Both the position numbers and the translations under genes were made by a program. From CAYYAQ01 sp964469555 (lineage in GTDB: Bacteria; Planctomycetota; UBA1135; UBA2386), in the NCBI GenBank assembly GCA_964469555.1, contig CAYYAQ010000039.1, positions 1 through 36,846 on the forward strand: a stretch of DNA of 36,846 bases, given 5' to 3'. The notes beneath the pieces were generated by a model. It searched no databases. It was not told where the DNA came from and was given only the letters and a program-made list of their open reading frames with translations. Of the stretch, positions 16,275-25,349 are shown piece by piece (position 1 is the first letter of the stretch; every line of letters starts with the position of its first letter).

Positions 16275-17585
16275 TCAGATCAGCTTGGTCTTGCCGGGGA
16301 GCGCGTATCCAGGGCTCTGGATCGGCGTCGCCAGCGTGAGGTTCTGCGGGTAGAGGTCGAGCTTGGACTTCTCGGCTGCGAACGTCCAGTCGACCCTCTT
16401 GCCGGTGTAGGCGGACATGCGGCCCATGATCGCAGTGAGTGAACTCTCGGCGGTCTGGCGCAGTTCGACGATCGGCTTCCCGGCGACGATGGAGTCGACG
16501 AGGTCCTTGTGCTCCTGCTTGTAGGCAGCACCGATGTTGCCCTTGATCTTGCTGATCGTCTTGCCGTCCGCGTCCGTGATCGTCGCCGTTCCGCTGAACG
16601 ACCTGATCAGCGCCCTGCCGCCCTGACAGTAGATGACGTTGTCGTTCGATCCGTGCGTGCCTGCGAGTTGCCGACACTTGAACGAGACGAGCTTCTTGCC
16701 GGGATACTCGTAGTCGATGCTCATCGTGTCCCACATCTCACTGTCGGCGGGCCGGTAGAAACGACCACCCGAGGCATAGCACCTCTCCGGGGGGCCTTGC
16801 ATCACCCAGTTCATGGCGTCGATGTTGTGGACCGCCTGCTCCGCGATCTGATCCCCGGACAACCAGACGAAGTGCATCCAGTTGTGGATCTGGTACTCCA
16901 TGTCCGTCATGGCCGGCTCGCGCTTGCGGTACCAGATACCGCTGCTGCAGTAGCGCGCCGTCATGGCGATGATGTCACCGATGACGCCCTTGTGCAGTTT
17001 GTCGATCGTCTCCTTGAAGCTCGTCTGGCGACGATACTGGGTGCCGGTGACGATCGCGGTCCCCTGAGCCTTGGCCGCGTCGTGGGCCTCGCAGCAGATG
17101 CGATAGCCCGCCGGATCCACGCACACGGGTTTCTCGGCGAAGATGTGCTTGCCCGCTGCGACAGCCTTCTTGATGTACTCGGGACGGAAGCCGGGCGGCG
17201 TCGTCAGGAGCACGAGGTCGACGTCTTTACGTTCGAGGATCTTGTCGAGCCCTTCGAGGCCGCCGTAGATATCCTTGTCGGCGACCATCACGCGATCGCC
17301 AAACTGCTTGTTGCTTTTCAGGTGCTTGAGTTGGGCGGCCGCCTTGTCGCGATGGAGGTCCGCTACCGCGACGAGCTCGGTGTTTCCGTTCGCGACGAGG
17401 TTGTCACGCGTGGCGCCGGTTCCGCGACCGCCAGTGCCGACCACCGCGATGCGTATCCGGTCGTTGGGTGAGCGAGTCGGTCGCGTCGCTGCGCACCCCG
17501 TGGATGGAATGGCGGCGGTTGCGATGGCTGCTGCCGAGGCGGTCATCAGAAAATCCCGACGATTCGATTGCTGTGCTGGGTTCAC
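16275..17585 (-). CDS. Tat-exported Gfo/Idh/MocA family oxidoreductase
   Basis: A 436-residue protein. The N-terminus has a twin-arginine leader (NRRDFLMTASAAA, residues 8-20) with a possible lipobox ending at C31 (PSTGC). The Rossmann domain begins with IRIAVVGTGGRGTG (44-57), and the family EKP signature is at 151-153, in HIFAEKPVCVDP. The C-terminal half is the usual GFO_IDH_MocA beta-sheet domain, including HNWMHFVWLSGDQIAEQAVHN, with the His pair typical of the planctomycete exported subgroup. Family members use NAD(P) to oxidise or reduce sugars and cyclitols, some as glycoside hydrolases (GH109-like). Export with bound cofactor is a common planctomycete feature. It is convergent with the SDR (17 bases) and divergent from the M14 peptidase. 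Confidence 0.9.
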   Translation of the reverse strand: MNPAQQSNRRDFLMTASAAAIATAAIPSTGCAATRPTRSPNDRIRIAVVGTGGRGTGATRDNLVANGNTELVAVADLHRDKAAAQLKHLKSNKQFGDRVMVADKDIYGGLEGLDKILERKDVDLVLLTTPPGFRPEYIKKAVAAGKHIFAEKPVCVDPAGYRICCEAHDAAKAQGTAIVTGTQYRRQTSFKETIDKLHKGVIGDIIAMTARYCSSGIWYRKREPAMTDMEYQIHNWMHFVWLSGDQIAEQAVHNIDAMNWVMQGPPERCYASGGRFYRPADSEMWDTMSIDYEYPGKKLVSFKCRQLAGTHGSNDNVIYCQGGRALIRSFSGTATITDADGKTISKIKGNIGAAYKQEHKDLVDSIVAGKPIVELRQTAESSLTAIMGRMSAYTGKRVDWTFAAEKSKLDLYPQNLTLATPIQSPGYALPGKTKLI

Positions 17586-17736
17586 GTTGGCTCGGTGTTG
17601 AGAAGGTTGCGTGACGATCGTGACTCTATACCGTCGCCGCGGACTGGGCGAGAGTGGAAAGTGTCACGGCAGCAGATCCTCCGCGATGGCTCCCGGGGAC
17701 GGCACCACTATCCGCCGGGTCGTATGCCGCATCCGC

Positions 17737-17765
17737 TTTGCAACAGATGAAAGATCGGGTACAAG
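17737..17765 (+). promoter_or_regulatory. Weak candidate sigma70-type promoter before the M14 peptidase
   Basis: TTTGCA at 17737-17742 and TACAAG at 17760-17765 are separated by 17 bases and end 40 bases before the peptidase start. Each hexamer matches the consensus at four of six positions. This lies in the 220-base gap between two divergent genes, where a promoter is expected, but matches this loose occur by chance. Confidence 0.2.
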
Positions 17766-17805
17766 TCAATTGGCTACCCTGCCACACCGCGAACCAGATT
17801 CCACC

Positions 17806-19632
17806 ATGCAGACATTCCGTGTGGGGCTTCGAAGTGCCCTTTTCGTCGCTGTCGCCAGCTCTTTCCTCGGGTCCGCCCTGTTTGCGCAGAAGGACCCAGG
17901 TACCTCGTATCGTCTCCGCATCCTCGATCCGGTGACGCAGCAGCTTCGCCGCAACCTCGAGGCCAGATTTGACATCGTTGCAAACGCCCAAGGAGGCTTG
18001 GACGTCATCGTCCTGCCCGAGGGCATGGCGGACTGGAAGCGCACGGGCATCAAGACGAAGCTCGTGTCGAGGGGTCGCCCTTACGCGGAGATGGTGCCGG
18101 AACTGGCGCCGGACGCGCGCTACTACACCGCCGCTGAGATCGTCACGAAGATCGATGGCTTCGTCACGAGCTACCCGCTGATCGCGAAGAAGATCGACTT
18201 GTCGACTCTGACCGGAGTCGGGAAGACCCACGCGGGGCGCACGATCTACGGGCTGAAGGTCTCCGACAACGTGGGTACGGACGAAGACGAACCCGCGATT
18301 CTCCTGGGAGCCCAACACCACGCCCGCGAGCTAGCGACGCCCGTCATCGTGTTCGGAGCGATCGACCGGATCCTGAAGGGGTACGCCACCAACGCCGCGC
18401 TCAAGGCGTTGGTAAACAACAACGAATTGTACTTCGTCGCGTGCGTCAATCCCGACGGCACAGACTACGTCTGGACCAACGACAACAACTGGCGGAAGAA
18501 CCGTCGCCGCAACTCGAGTTCGAGCTACGGAGTCGACAACAACCGCAACTACACCTTCCTCTGGGGTCGCTGCGGTGCCTCTTCGACGACGAGCTCGCAG
18601 ACCTACAAGGGGCCGTCTGCGGGCAGTGAACCGGAGACACGGACGATGATGGGCCTGCAGCGAATGCTGCGACCGGAGATCTACCTGGACTTCCACAGCA
18701 CCGGACGCGAGATCCTGTTCACCTACGCGCCGTGCGCGACCGTAAACTCGACGATCCGGACCCTGATCGACCGATACATCAGCAGCCTACGTTCGCCGAT
18801 GAGCTACGCCACCCGTGCCCCCTCCGCTTCCGGCGAGTCGCCCGAATTCCACTGGGCTGACGGCGGATGCATGGCGTTCCTGACGGAGACCTTGTCCCGC
18901 TCGTCGGGCTTCCAGCCCTCCTACACCGTGGCGGTGGCCGAAGAGGTCAGGGTCTGGCCTGGCGTCGAGCGAGCTCTCACGACGTGGAGGCCTGCGGTCC
19001 GAGGCCACGTCCGGTCGATCTACAAAAACCAGCCGATCGCTGCGACCATCCGCTACACGCCGAACCTCTTCGTGCACGGCGAGAAGGGTGCGAGCCGCGC
19101 GCGTGACGGTCGCTACTGTATGTGGTTGCCGATCGGGACCTTCGCGGTCACGTGGTCCGCGACCGGGTACCGGAGCGTCACGAAGACGATCCGCGTCACG
19201 TCGTACGACACGCCGCAGGCGCACGAGATCTTGATGATCCCCAACATGGCGACGCCCACGATCGCGAAGAGCGGCACGGATCGCATCGGCACGACGACGA
19301 GCCTGACCTATACGAGCACGAACGACGGCAATGAGACGTACTGGATCGTGATCGCCGCCGGTACGAGCCCGGGTATCGATATCGGTGGCGGTCGGAGCGT
19401 TCCGCTGAATGCGGACGCCGTGTTCCTGGCATCCCTGCGACCGGGAGTTCTCTTGAACAACAACACCGGGACGCTGTCGGCGAGCGGCAAGGCCACCGCG
19501 ACCTTCCCGATCCCGAACATCCCCGCGTTCATCGGTCTCACCGTCTACGCGGGAGGCATCACGCAGAACAGCAACTACTTGAACTTCGTGAAGAACTACA
19601 GCGGCTCGATCGCCATCAAGATCAAGTCGTGA
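17806..19632 (+). CDS. Secreted M14 zinc carboxypeptidase
   Basis: A 608-residue protein; the ATG at 17806 begins a signal peptide (MQTFRVGLRSALFVAVASSF, cleavage near LFAQ), so the longer open frame upstream is not used. A propeptide-like region (30-110) precedes the peptidase domain (about 110-420). Zinc ligands are H172 and E175 (HHARE) and H297 (LDFHSTG). NPDGTDY, WRKNRRR and GVDNNRNY (242-249) form the substrate-carboxylate site, and E361 (LTETLS) is the catalytic glutamate, so it should be active. A carboxypeptidase-regulatory-like beta domain follows (about 415-480), then a C-terminal beta domain (about 485-608, with LSASGKATATFPIP) shared with the protein at 30346-31647. It probably trims C-terminal residues of external peptides. 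Its end overlaps the convergent next gene by 11 bases. Confidence 0.9.
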   Translation: MQTFRVGLRSALFVAVASSFLGSALFAQKDPGTSYRLRILDPVTQQLRRNLEARFDIVANAQGGLDVIVLPEGMADWKRTGIKTKLVSRGRPYAEMVPELAPDARYYTAAEIVTKIDGFVTSYPLIAKKIDLSTLTGVGKTHAGRTIYGLKVSDNVGTDEDEPAILLGAQHHARELATPVIVFGAIDRILKGYATNAALKALVNNNELYFVACVNPDGTDYVWTNDNNWRKNRRRNSSSSYGVDNNRNYTFLWGRCGASSTTSSQTYKGPSAGSEPETRTMMGLQRMLRPEIYLDFHSTGREILFTYAPCATVNSTIRTLIDRYISSLRSPMSYATRAPSASGESPEFHWADGGCMAFLTETLSRSSGFQPSYTVAVAEEVRVWPGVERALTTWRPAVRGHVRSIYKNQPIAATIRYTPNLFVHGEKGASRARDGRYCMWLPIGTFAVTWSATGYRSVTKTIRVTSYDTPQAHEILMIPNMATPTIAKSGTDRIGTTTSLTYTSTNDGNETYWIVIAAGTSPGIDIGGGRSVPLNADAVFLASLRPGVLLNNNTGTLSASGKATATFPIPNIPAFIGLTVYAGGITQNSNYLNFVKNYSGSIAIKIKS

Positions 19633-20404
19633 CGCGCAGGCAGTCGTCGGGAGAACCGATCCAGAACCACACGTAGCACCGCGGTCCGTCCGACACGTCG
19701 GGTAGGACCGCGAACGCGCGGTGGTCGAAGCTGATCTCGACGGACCAGAGTTGCAGCTGCGCATCGACGCGGCGGCCCCCGAAGAGCGGTCGACCGCCCA
19801 GAGCCGGATGCCGATCGTCGAGGGCGAAGAACGTCCGGTAGCGCTTTTCCGCCAGCGCCTGCACCCGATTGGGCAACGACGCGGTGCGCTTGACGAAGTC
19901 CCACGTCCGCAGGCTGCGCACGCCGTTCCGGCTGTCGTCCGGATCGATCTCCTGGGTCTTGCCGTCGGCGAACTCACTGCTTGCCGTCGTCCCGAGGTGG
20001 TGCACCGCGGGGGGCAGGAGGCCGTGGTCCAGTGCCTCCAGCGCGACGAGCGCCGCATAGGTCTGGCGGAACGCCAATGCGTTGCGCACGGTGAGTCGGT
20101 CGACCACCGCCGTGTCCAGCTGACTGACCAGGCCTCGACCGATCTCCAGGTGAAGCTGGGCGGTGTGAGCGAGTCGTGCGTGGAGCGAGGGGTCGTACGT
20201 CGCGGCGGCTTCCGCCCATTCGCTCCGCGTGCGGTCCTCGAGGCGTCGGAAGTCCTCGTAGGTGTGCAGCGCCCGCTCGACGAGCTCGTTCAGGACCAGT
20301 TCGCGGCGATCAGGGCCGGCGTGGGCGTGCAACCCCGTCGCCGCGAGCGTGTCCGCCAAGCACTGGCGGGCGGTCGCTTCGTGCTGGCGCTGCTGGATTC
20401 CCAT
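19622..20404 (-). CDS. Hypothetical protein downstream of FGE-like gene
   Basis: A 260-residue protein without leader or membrane segment. The N-terminal two thirds look all-helical (ELVLNELVERALHTYEDF, LHLEIGRGLVSQLDTAV, FRQTYAALVALEALDHGLL); the end is beta-rich (WSVEISFDHRAFAVL, GPRCYVWFWIG). I do not recognise a family. The start lies 12 bases after the stop of the FGE-like lipoprotein gene on the same strand, so they form an operon. The 3' end overlaps the M14 gene by 11 bases on the opposite strand. Coding character is good despite a long open frame on the other strand. Confidence 0.68.
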   Translation of the reverse strand: MGIQQRQHEATARQCLADTLAATGLHAHAGPDRRELVLNELVERALHTYEDFRRLEDRTRSEWAEAAATYDPSLHARLAHTAQLHLEIGRGLVSQLDTAVVDRLTVRNALAFRQTYAALVALEALDHGLLPPAVHHLGTTASSEFADGKTQEIDPDDSRNGVRSLRTWDFVKRTASLPNRVQALAEKRYRTFFALDDRHPALGGRPLFGGRRVDAQLQLWSVEISFDHRAFAVLPDVSDGPRCYVWFWIGSPDDCLRVTT

Positions 20405-20416
20405 CGGGGTATGCGT

Positions 20417-21367
20417 TCACTTCGCGTTGACGGGCGGCGGTTCGCAGACGAGGCGAATGCCAACGAAATCCGCATCTGTGTGATACCAGATGCTCTTGGG
20501 GATCTGTGGATCCTGATCCTTCCAGTCCTCGTGCGACGCGAGGCGGGACGCGGAACGGCACTTGTCCGGCGGCAGCGCCCAGCTGCCGCCGCGCACGACG
20601 CGCGGGTAGAGCGTCTTCGGCTCGACCATCGGGTTGTTCAGACTTTTCAAATCGTAGGTGGCATACGCATCGAGGGTCCACTCGGCGACACTGCCGTGCA
20701 TGTCGTAGAGACCCCATGGATTCGGTTTCTTGGTGCCGACCAGGTGGTACTCCTCGTCGCTGTTGTCTTCGTGCCACGCGTACTCGCCGAGTTTCGTCGC
20801 GTCGTCGCCGAACGAGAACGTGGTCGTCGTGCCGGCACGGCATGCGTACTCCCACTCGGCTTCGGTCGGCAAGCGGTACTTCCGGCCTGTCATCTTCGAC
20901 AACCACTCGCAGTAGGTCTTCGCGGCGAGCTGTGTCATGCAGATCGCCGGGTATCCTTCGCGCCCCATGCCGAAGTCCATATCGACGTACGGAGGTGTGG
21001 GTCGGGTCACGCCGTCGACCTTGTTGTCCGACTTGGACCAGAGGTCGTAATCGTCCCAGCGTATCTCGTGCTTGCCCATCCAGAACGCGCGGATCGACAC
21101 CGTGCGCTGTGGTCCCTCGTCTCCCTTGCGGTTGGGTTCGGATGCCGGGCTTCCCATTTGGAACTCACCAGCGGGGATCGCCACCATGTCGAACTTGATG
21201 TCCGTTCCCTTGAGCTCCTGGGTGAAGCCCTGAAGGACTCTCGGCTCGGGCTGCGCTGGCAGTGGTTGGACGTGCGCGGTCTCACGGCAGCCCTGGAAAC
21301 CGGCGCACAGCGCGACGACGGCGAGGAGCTTCGCGAGACAGGACTGCGGTAGTTGGGACGCTGACAT
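20417..21367 (-). CDS. FGE-sulfatase-domain (SUMF1-like) lipoprotein, probably non-catalytic
   Basis: A 316-residue protein. The ATG at 21365-21367 begins a leader (LAKLLAVVALCAGFQGC) with a probable lipidation Cys at about residue 27; the open frame upstream is Pro/Arg-rich and not used. The rest is a full formylglycine-generating-enzyme-like domain: MVAIPAGEFQMGSP, FWMGKHEIRW, KYRLPTEAEWEYACRAG, NPWGLYDMHGSVAEW, RVVRGGSW and the final DFVGIRLV. In true sulfatase-modifying enzymes the strand after RGGS carries two Cys four or five residues apart; here the stretch is WALPPDKCR, with only one Cys. It is therefore probably a binding or structural member of the EgtB/PvdO/FGE superfamily. It is divergent from the FG-GAP gene, with 230 bases between. 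Confidence 0.87.
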   Translation of the reverse strand: MSASQLPQSCLAKLLAVVALCAGFQGCRETAHVQPLPAQPEPRVLQGFTQELKGTDIKFDMVAIPAGEFQMGSPASEPNRKGDEGPQRTVSIRAFWMGKHEIRWDDYDLWSKSDNKVDGVTRPTPPYVDMDFGMGREGYPAICMTQLAAKTYCEWLSKMTGRKYRLPTEAEWEYACRAGTTTTFSFGDDATKLGEYAWHEDNSDEEYHLVGTKKPNPWGLYDMHGSVAEWTLDAYATYDLKSLNNPMVEPKTLYPRVVRGGSWALPPDKCRSASRLASHEDWKDQDPQIPKSIWYHTDADFVGIRLVCEPPPVNAK

Positions 21368-21597
21368 TGCGGGCGACCCTTCTAGCTGCGCCGGACGGCC
21401 AAGACAAGGCGGCCCTGGATTCCGATGACGGGCAAACAAGGGCGAAAAGCCTTCGGGCTGCGAATATGGGATCGGGCCAAATCCGTCGTTGCTGTGTGGC
21501 CCCCATGGGACGGGCCCCGGGGCTTGGGAATTCTATTGCGGTGTAGGATATTCTGGGCATACCGCTTTCGGCGGATAGGATTTGAAGGAACCGCCAT

Positions 21598-23262
21598 TTG
21601 TCGCTCACCCTCAGCATGCCGATGAATCCTCACCACGAGCCGCAATCTCGCCCGTCCACCCGTCTCATGACCATCGCCGCGATGGTCCCTGCCCTGCTTC
21701 TGGGCGCCTGTGCGAAGAAAACTTCCGGGGGGCCGCCAGCCTCGGCGGCGCCTGGGCAATTCACCGAAGTCAGCGCCGCCGCGGGAATCGACTTCATCCA
21801 CGGGTTCCACAAGGTCCGGGGCTCGATTCAGCGCGTCACCGGCGGGGCCGCGTGCGCGGATTTCGACCGGGACGGGTTTCCCGATCTCTACATCATCTCC
21901 GGGGATAGGGCAGGAAACGTGCTCTATCGCAACAAGGGAAATGGGACCTTCGAAGACGTCTCCGACAAAGCTGGCACGCGCCTGCGCGGCGGCGCCTGGT
22001 GCGGCGCCACGTTCGCTGATCTGAACAGCGATGGGTTTCTCGACCTGTTCCTCGCCGGTGTCGTCGATACGCCGCCCTGCATTCTGATCAACCAGCAGGA
22101 CGGCACCTTCAAGGACGCGACCCCAGGCTCTGGCCTCGACAACGTCAAGACGGACTCTTTTTGCGTGGCGTTCGGTGACTACGACCTGGACGGCGACCTC
22201 GACATGTTCTTGACCCAGTGGCAGGTCGCTCGAACCCAGACGGAGAACACGCAACATCTGTGGCGGAACAACGGCAGCGCCGGCTTCACGGACGTGAGTG
22301 CGGAAACCGGAGTCTCCGCTGCGTTCAGCTCAGGGAAAGACAATTTCACCGACTTGTCGTTCACCCCGAACTTCACCGACACGAACAACGACGGCTACCC
22401 CGACTTGCTCATCACGGGCGATGTGGGCACGAATCTTTCGTTGCGAAACGTGGACTTGGGGGGCGGCAAGCGTGGATTCTTGAACGTCACGAACGCCGTA
22501 CTGTTCTCGGAGCACGCCTCGGGAGCCGCGATCGGCGACTACGACAACGACGGGAACCTCGACTGGTTTGTGTCCGGTGTCTATCGCGCCGCTGGCAGCG
22601 TCGCGGGTCCGTTGACCGGCAACCGCCTCTATCGCAACACAGGCGATGGGACGTTTCAGGACATGACGGATGTCGCCGGCGTGCGCGATGGGAGTTGGGG
22701 TTGGGCCGCGAGTTTCGCGGACCTCGACAATGACTCGAATCTCGACATCATCCAGATCAACGGCTTCGGTACGTCGCCGGTCAGCTCCTTCAACGAGTTC
22801 TATCGCGACCCGGCCAGGATCTTCATGTCGAACGGTGATGGCACCTTCGAGGAGAAGGCTGCGTCTCTGAGATTCGATGACTTCGGTCTCGGTCGCGGAG
22901 TCGTGTGTTTCGACTTCGATCGCGACGGCGATCTCGACATCTTCGTGGCCAATAGCCTCGGCGCACCGCGTCTGTGGCGCAACGACCTGCGCGCTGTCGG
23001 TAACTACCTCTGCGTGGCACTGACCTACGCACCGGGTAACCCTCGTGGTATCGGTGCGCGAATCAAGATCAGTGCGGGGGGGAAGACCCAGATCCGCGAG
23101 ATTCGCGGCGGCTGCCACTACGTATCGCAAAACCCCGCCGAGGCTCACTTCGGCATCGGCTCCGCAGCCGTGATCGATGCGGTAGAGGTCACCTGGCCCG
23201 ACGGCTCGAAGAGCACCCAGACAGCAGTCGAACCCAACAAGCTCCTCCGCATCTCGCGCTAG
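21598..23262 (+). CDS. FG-GAP/VCBS beta-propeller lipoprotein with ASPIC/UnbV end
   Basis: A 554-residue protein (from TTG). The TTG at 21598 has an AAGGA at 21584-21588, 9 bases upstream, which supports it; ATGs at 21616 and 21622 are alternatives. The leader ends in the lipobox LGAC (residues about 35-38), so it is a surface or periplasmic lipoprotein. At least six FG-GAP/VCBS blades follow, each with a DxDxDGxxD calcium loop (DFDRDGFPDLY, DLNSDGFLDLF, DYDLDGDLDMF, DTNNDGYPDLL, DYDNDGNLDWF, DFDRDGDLDIF). The last about 80 residues are an ASPIC/UnbV domain (GNPRGIGARIKISAGGK, HFGIG, VEVTWPDGS). The family is CRTAC1-like and is thought to bind ligands or matrix through a propeller; no enzyme activity is implied. 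A GATATT hexamer just upstream may be a -10 box, which is weak. Confidence 0.9.
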   Translation: MSLTLSMPMNPHHEPQSRPSTRLMTIAAMVPALLLGACAKKTSGGPPASAAPGQFTEVSAAAGIDFIHGFHKVRGSIQRVTGGAACADFDRDGFPDLYIISGDRAGNVLYRNKGNGTFEDVSDKAGTRLRGGAWCGATFADLNSDGFLDLFLAGVVDTPPCILINQQDGTFKDATPGSGLDNVKTDSFCVAFGDYDLDGDLDMFLTQWQVARTQTENTQHLWRNNGSAGFTDVSAETGVSAAFSSGKDNFTDLSFTPNFTDTNNDGYPDLLITGDVGTNLSLRNVDLGGGKRGFLNVTNAVLFSEHASGAAIGDYDNDGNLDWFVSGVYRAAGSVAGPLTGNRLYRNTGDGTFQDMTDVAGVRDGSWGWAASFADLDNDSNLDIIQINGFGTSPVSSFNEFYRDPARIFMSNGDGTFEEKAASLRFDDFGLGRGVVCFDFDRDGDLDIFVANSLGAPRLWRNDLRAVGNYLCVALTYAPGNPRGIGARIKISAGGKTQIREIRGGCHYVSQNPAEAHFGIGSAAVIDAVEVTWPDGSKSTQTAVEPNKLLRISR

Positions 23263-23272
23263 CGAAGGAGGG

Positions 23273-23312
23273 GCGATCTCCCGGCGGGAAAGACTACCCG
23301 CCGGGAGATCGC
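23273..23312 (+). terminator. Perfect 16-bp inverted repeat after FG-GAP gene
   Basis: Bases 23273-23288 are the exact reverse complement of 23297-23312, with an 8-base loop AAAGACTA. The stem is GC-rich and starts 11 bases after the FG-GAP stop. It is followed by GGCACTATTG rather than a T-run, so it may be a Rho-independent-like terminator of an atypical kind or an mRNA-stabilising hairpin. It separates two genes on the same strand. Confidence 0.6.
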
Positions 23313-23444
23313 GGCACTATTGAGTCACGCTGAGCGCATTCGCTTGGTGCCCGGATGGGTACGGATTTCGCATCATGTGGTCTATCCCTCGGGTCCATAG
23401 CGCTGGTCAAAAGCGGCGCCTGCCCAACTGGAGCTTCTGCGAGC

Positions 23445-25349
23445 ATGAAGACGAACTCTGCGCTGGCACTGTGTGTGTCCATCCTGTGTCCCCTGGCCGA
23501 GACAGTGTTGGCCCACGGTGGGCAATACCGTGGCCCGACGATGAGCCCCGGACGGCTGGTGGGGCCCGCCTCCCCCGGCGCGACCGGTCCGATCACGGGT
23601 GGTCCGGGGATGGCGGCCGTCATCCCCGACGCCACGCGGTGGCAGGTGTGGTGGGAGTTGAACAAGGACCCCTACCTCCGGGCGCCCAAGATCGCGTTCG
23701 ACCCCGCGGCCCCGGAGAACGCGCGGAAGATCATCACCGACAAGCAGAAGATCGATGTGATCATGCCCGCGCTCAAGAAGGCGCTCGGCCAGACGTCAAA
23801 CCAGCACGTGACATCAGCGTGCATGATTGCCCTGGCGAAGATCGGGCTGGATCATCCCAGCTTCAAGATCCTCGATGTGTTCCGCAAGCGGCTGAAGCGC
23901 GGCAACCAAGAGATTCGGGAAGTCGCCGCGCTCTCCATGGGCATCTCGAAGCAGCCGGCGGCCATCGACGATCTCGCCGCATTGTTGGAGGACAAGCCGC
24001 AGGGTAGGAGGTGGGTGGGTCGCGCGAACGTCGGCTCCCGCACGCGTGCGTTTGCGGCGTATGGGCTGGGTCTGATCGCGAAAGGCAACGACGACGCGGA
24101 CGTCAAGACGAAGGTCTACGAGAGCTTGAAGCGCGCTCTGAACGACAAGAACTTGCGGGATCGAGATGTCCTGATCGCCGTGCTCAACGGATTCCGCTTG
24201 CTCGACCCCGATCCCGCCAAGGGCGCCAAGCACCGGCGGTTGCTGTGGTCCGCTATCCAGACGCTCGAGGCCTACCAGGCAGTCGAGGTATCCAAGAGCA
24301 GGCAGATGGTGAAGGCCCACGTGCCGACCGCTGTCGCGAGATTGATGGGACGTGGAACTGGCACCGACCGCCAACGGATCAAGAAGGGGTATTCCGGCTT
24401 GTTCAAGAGCCGCCGCAAGCGGCACGCGACCCTGTATCAGTCGACCACCATCGCCATGGGGCGGCTGCTCGTTCCGGTCGAGGAGCACGCCGCGGAGGGG
24501 CCGCACATGAAGCGGATGCGGGCGCACCTCAACAAGAGTCGCGACGAGCTGACGAAGAACTTCGGGCTCATCTCGATGGGGCAGATCGGCGGAAAAGACA
24601 ACCTCGAGCACCTGCTCAAGGTGTTCCGGACGGGAAAACGGGACACGCAAGGGTGGGCGGCCATCGCGCTGGGTTTGATGTCCTTTTACGCGCCGAAGCC
24701 GGATCCAGGGAAAGTCAAGCCGACACAGGCCGGGAGGGATCCCGTCCGCGTCAAGATCGGCTCAGCGCTGCGGAAGTCCCTCATGCGGATCAACAACCGC
24801 GACGTGCGGGCCGCGATCGCGCTGGGTCTCGGTCTGGGTGGCTACACGAAGGCCGCGCCGGACATGCGGGAACTCTTGAAGAAGTACCGCAAGGTGCCGG
24901 AGTTCGCCGGATACATCGCGCTGGGGCTCGCGCTGATGAACGACAAGCCGTCCGGCAAGCTCATCGAGGAGATCATGGCGGATGCCAATCGCAAGCCGCT
25001 GCTGATGACGCAGACCGCGCTGGCCCTGGCTCGCTTGGAACATCCTGGCGCGAGCATCACGCTGCGGAGCATTCTCCGCACGGGGAGTCGCTTCAGGACG
25101 ATCACTCTCGCTTCCGCTTCGAATGCGATGGGGTATTTGGCCGACCCGGGCAACGTCAAACCGCTCGTAGGAATCCTCGCTGACCAGACCAACAACAAGT
25201 TGGTGCGCGCCTTCGCCGCCGTCGCGCTCGGCTCCATGGCGGAGAACGATGCCTTGACGTGGAGTGCGTGGATCGCGATGAACATGAACTACTCCGCGAC
25301 GGTTCCGACCCTGTCGAACGGCTCATCCGGGATCCTGGACATCCTCTGA
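23445..25349 (+). CDS. Exported HEAT-repeat protein (ends at an in-frame TGA)
   Basis: 634 residues from the ATG at 23445, which begins a leader (MKTNSALALCVSILCPL, cleavage near VLA). A longer open frame upstream is ignored because it precedes the leader. After a Gly/Pro-rich mature N-terminus (HGGQYRGP, then GPASPGATGPITGGPG) come many HEAT-like helical repeats (about 90-610), e.g. VTSACMIALAKIG, IREVAALSMGISKQP, AAIALGLGLGGYTKAAP, GYIALGLALMNDKPS, LVRAFAAVALGSMAE. This class is a protein-binding scaffold with no enzymatic motif; the HGGQYRGP start is, as I recall, common among planctomycete HEAT proteins. The stop is TGA, yet the same frame continues with coding character to 25568 (separate entry). 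It is probably monocistronic, since a strong hairpin precedes it. Confidence 0.82.
   Translation: MKTNSALALCVSILCPLAETVLAHGGQYRGPTMSPGRLVGPASPGATGPITGGPGMAAVIPDATRWQVWWELNKDPYLRAPKIAFDPAAPENARKIITDKQKIDVIMPALKKALGQTSNQHVTSACMIALAKIGLDHPSFKILDVFRKRLKRGNQEIREVAALSMGISKQPAAIDDLAALLEDKPQGRRWVGRANVGSRTRAFAAYGLGLIAKGNDDADVKTKVYESLKRALNDKNLRDRDVLIAVLNGFRLLDPDPAKGAKHRRLLWSAIQTLEAYQAVEVSKSRQMVKAHVPTAVARLMGRGTGTDRQRIKKGYSGLFKSRRKRHATLYQSTTIAMGRLLVPVEEHAAEGPHMKRMRAHLNKSRDELTKNFGLISMGQIGGKDNLEHLLKVFRTGKRDTQGWAAIALGLMSFYAPKPDPGKVKPTQAGRDPVRVKIGSALRKSLMRINNRDVRAAIALGLGLGGYTKAAPDMRELLKKYRKVPEFAGYIALGLALMNDKPSGKLIEEIMADANRKPLLMTQTALALARLEHPGASITLRSILRTGSRFRTITLASASNAMGYLADPGNVKPLVGILADQTNNKLVRAFAAVALGSMAENDALTWSAWIAMNMNYSATVPTLSNGSSGILDIL

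Noticed and set aside
19721..21352. 543-residue plus-strand ORF across the FGE-like operon
   Set aside because: Antisense to two genes with clear domains or coding character; no domain, leader or motif of its own.
25347..25349. Selenocysteine at the TGA of the HEAT-repeat gene
   Set aside because: No redox motif around it and the nearest hairpin (about 25358-25380) has a loop without G; kept only as a possible readthrough or nonsense change.
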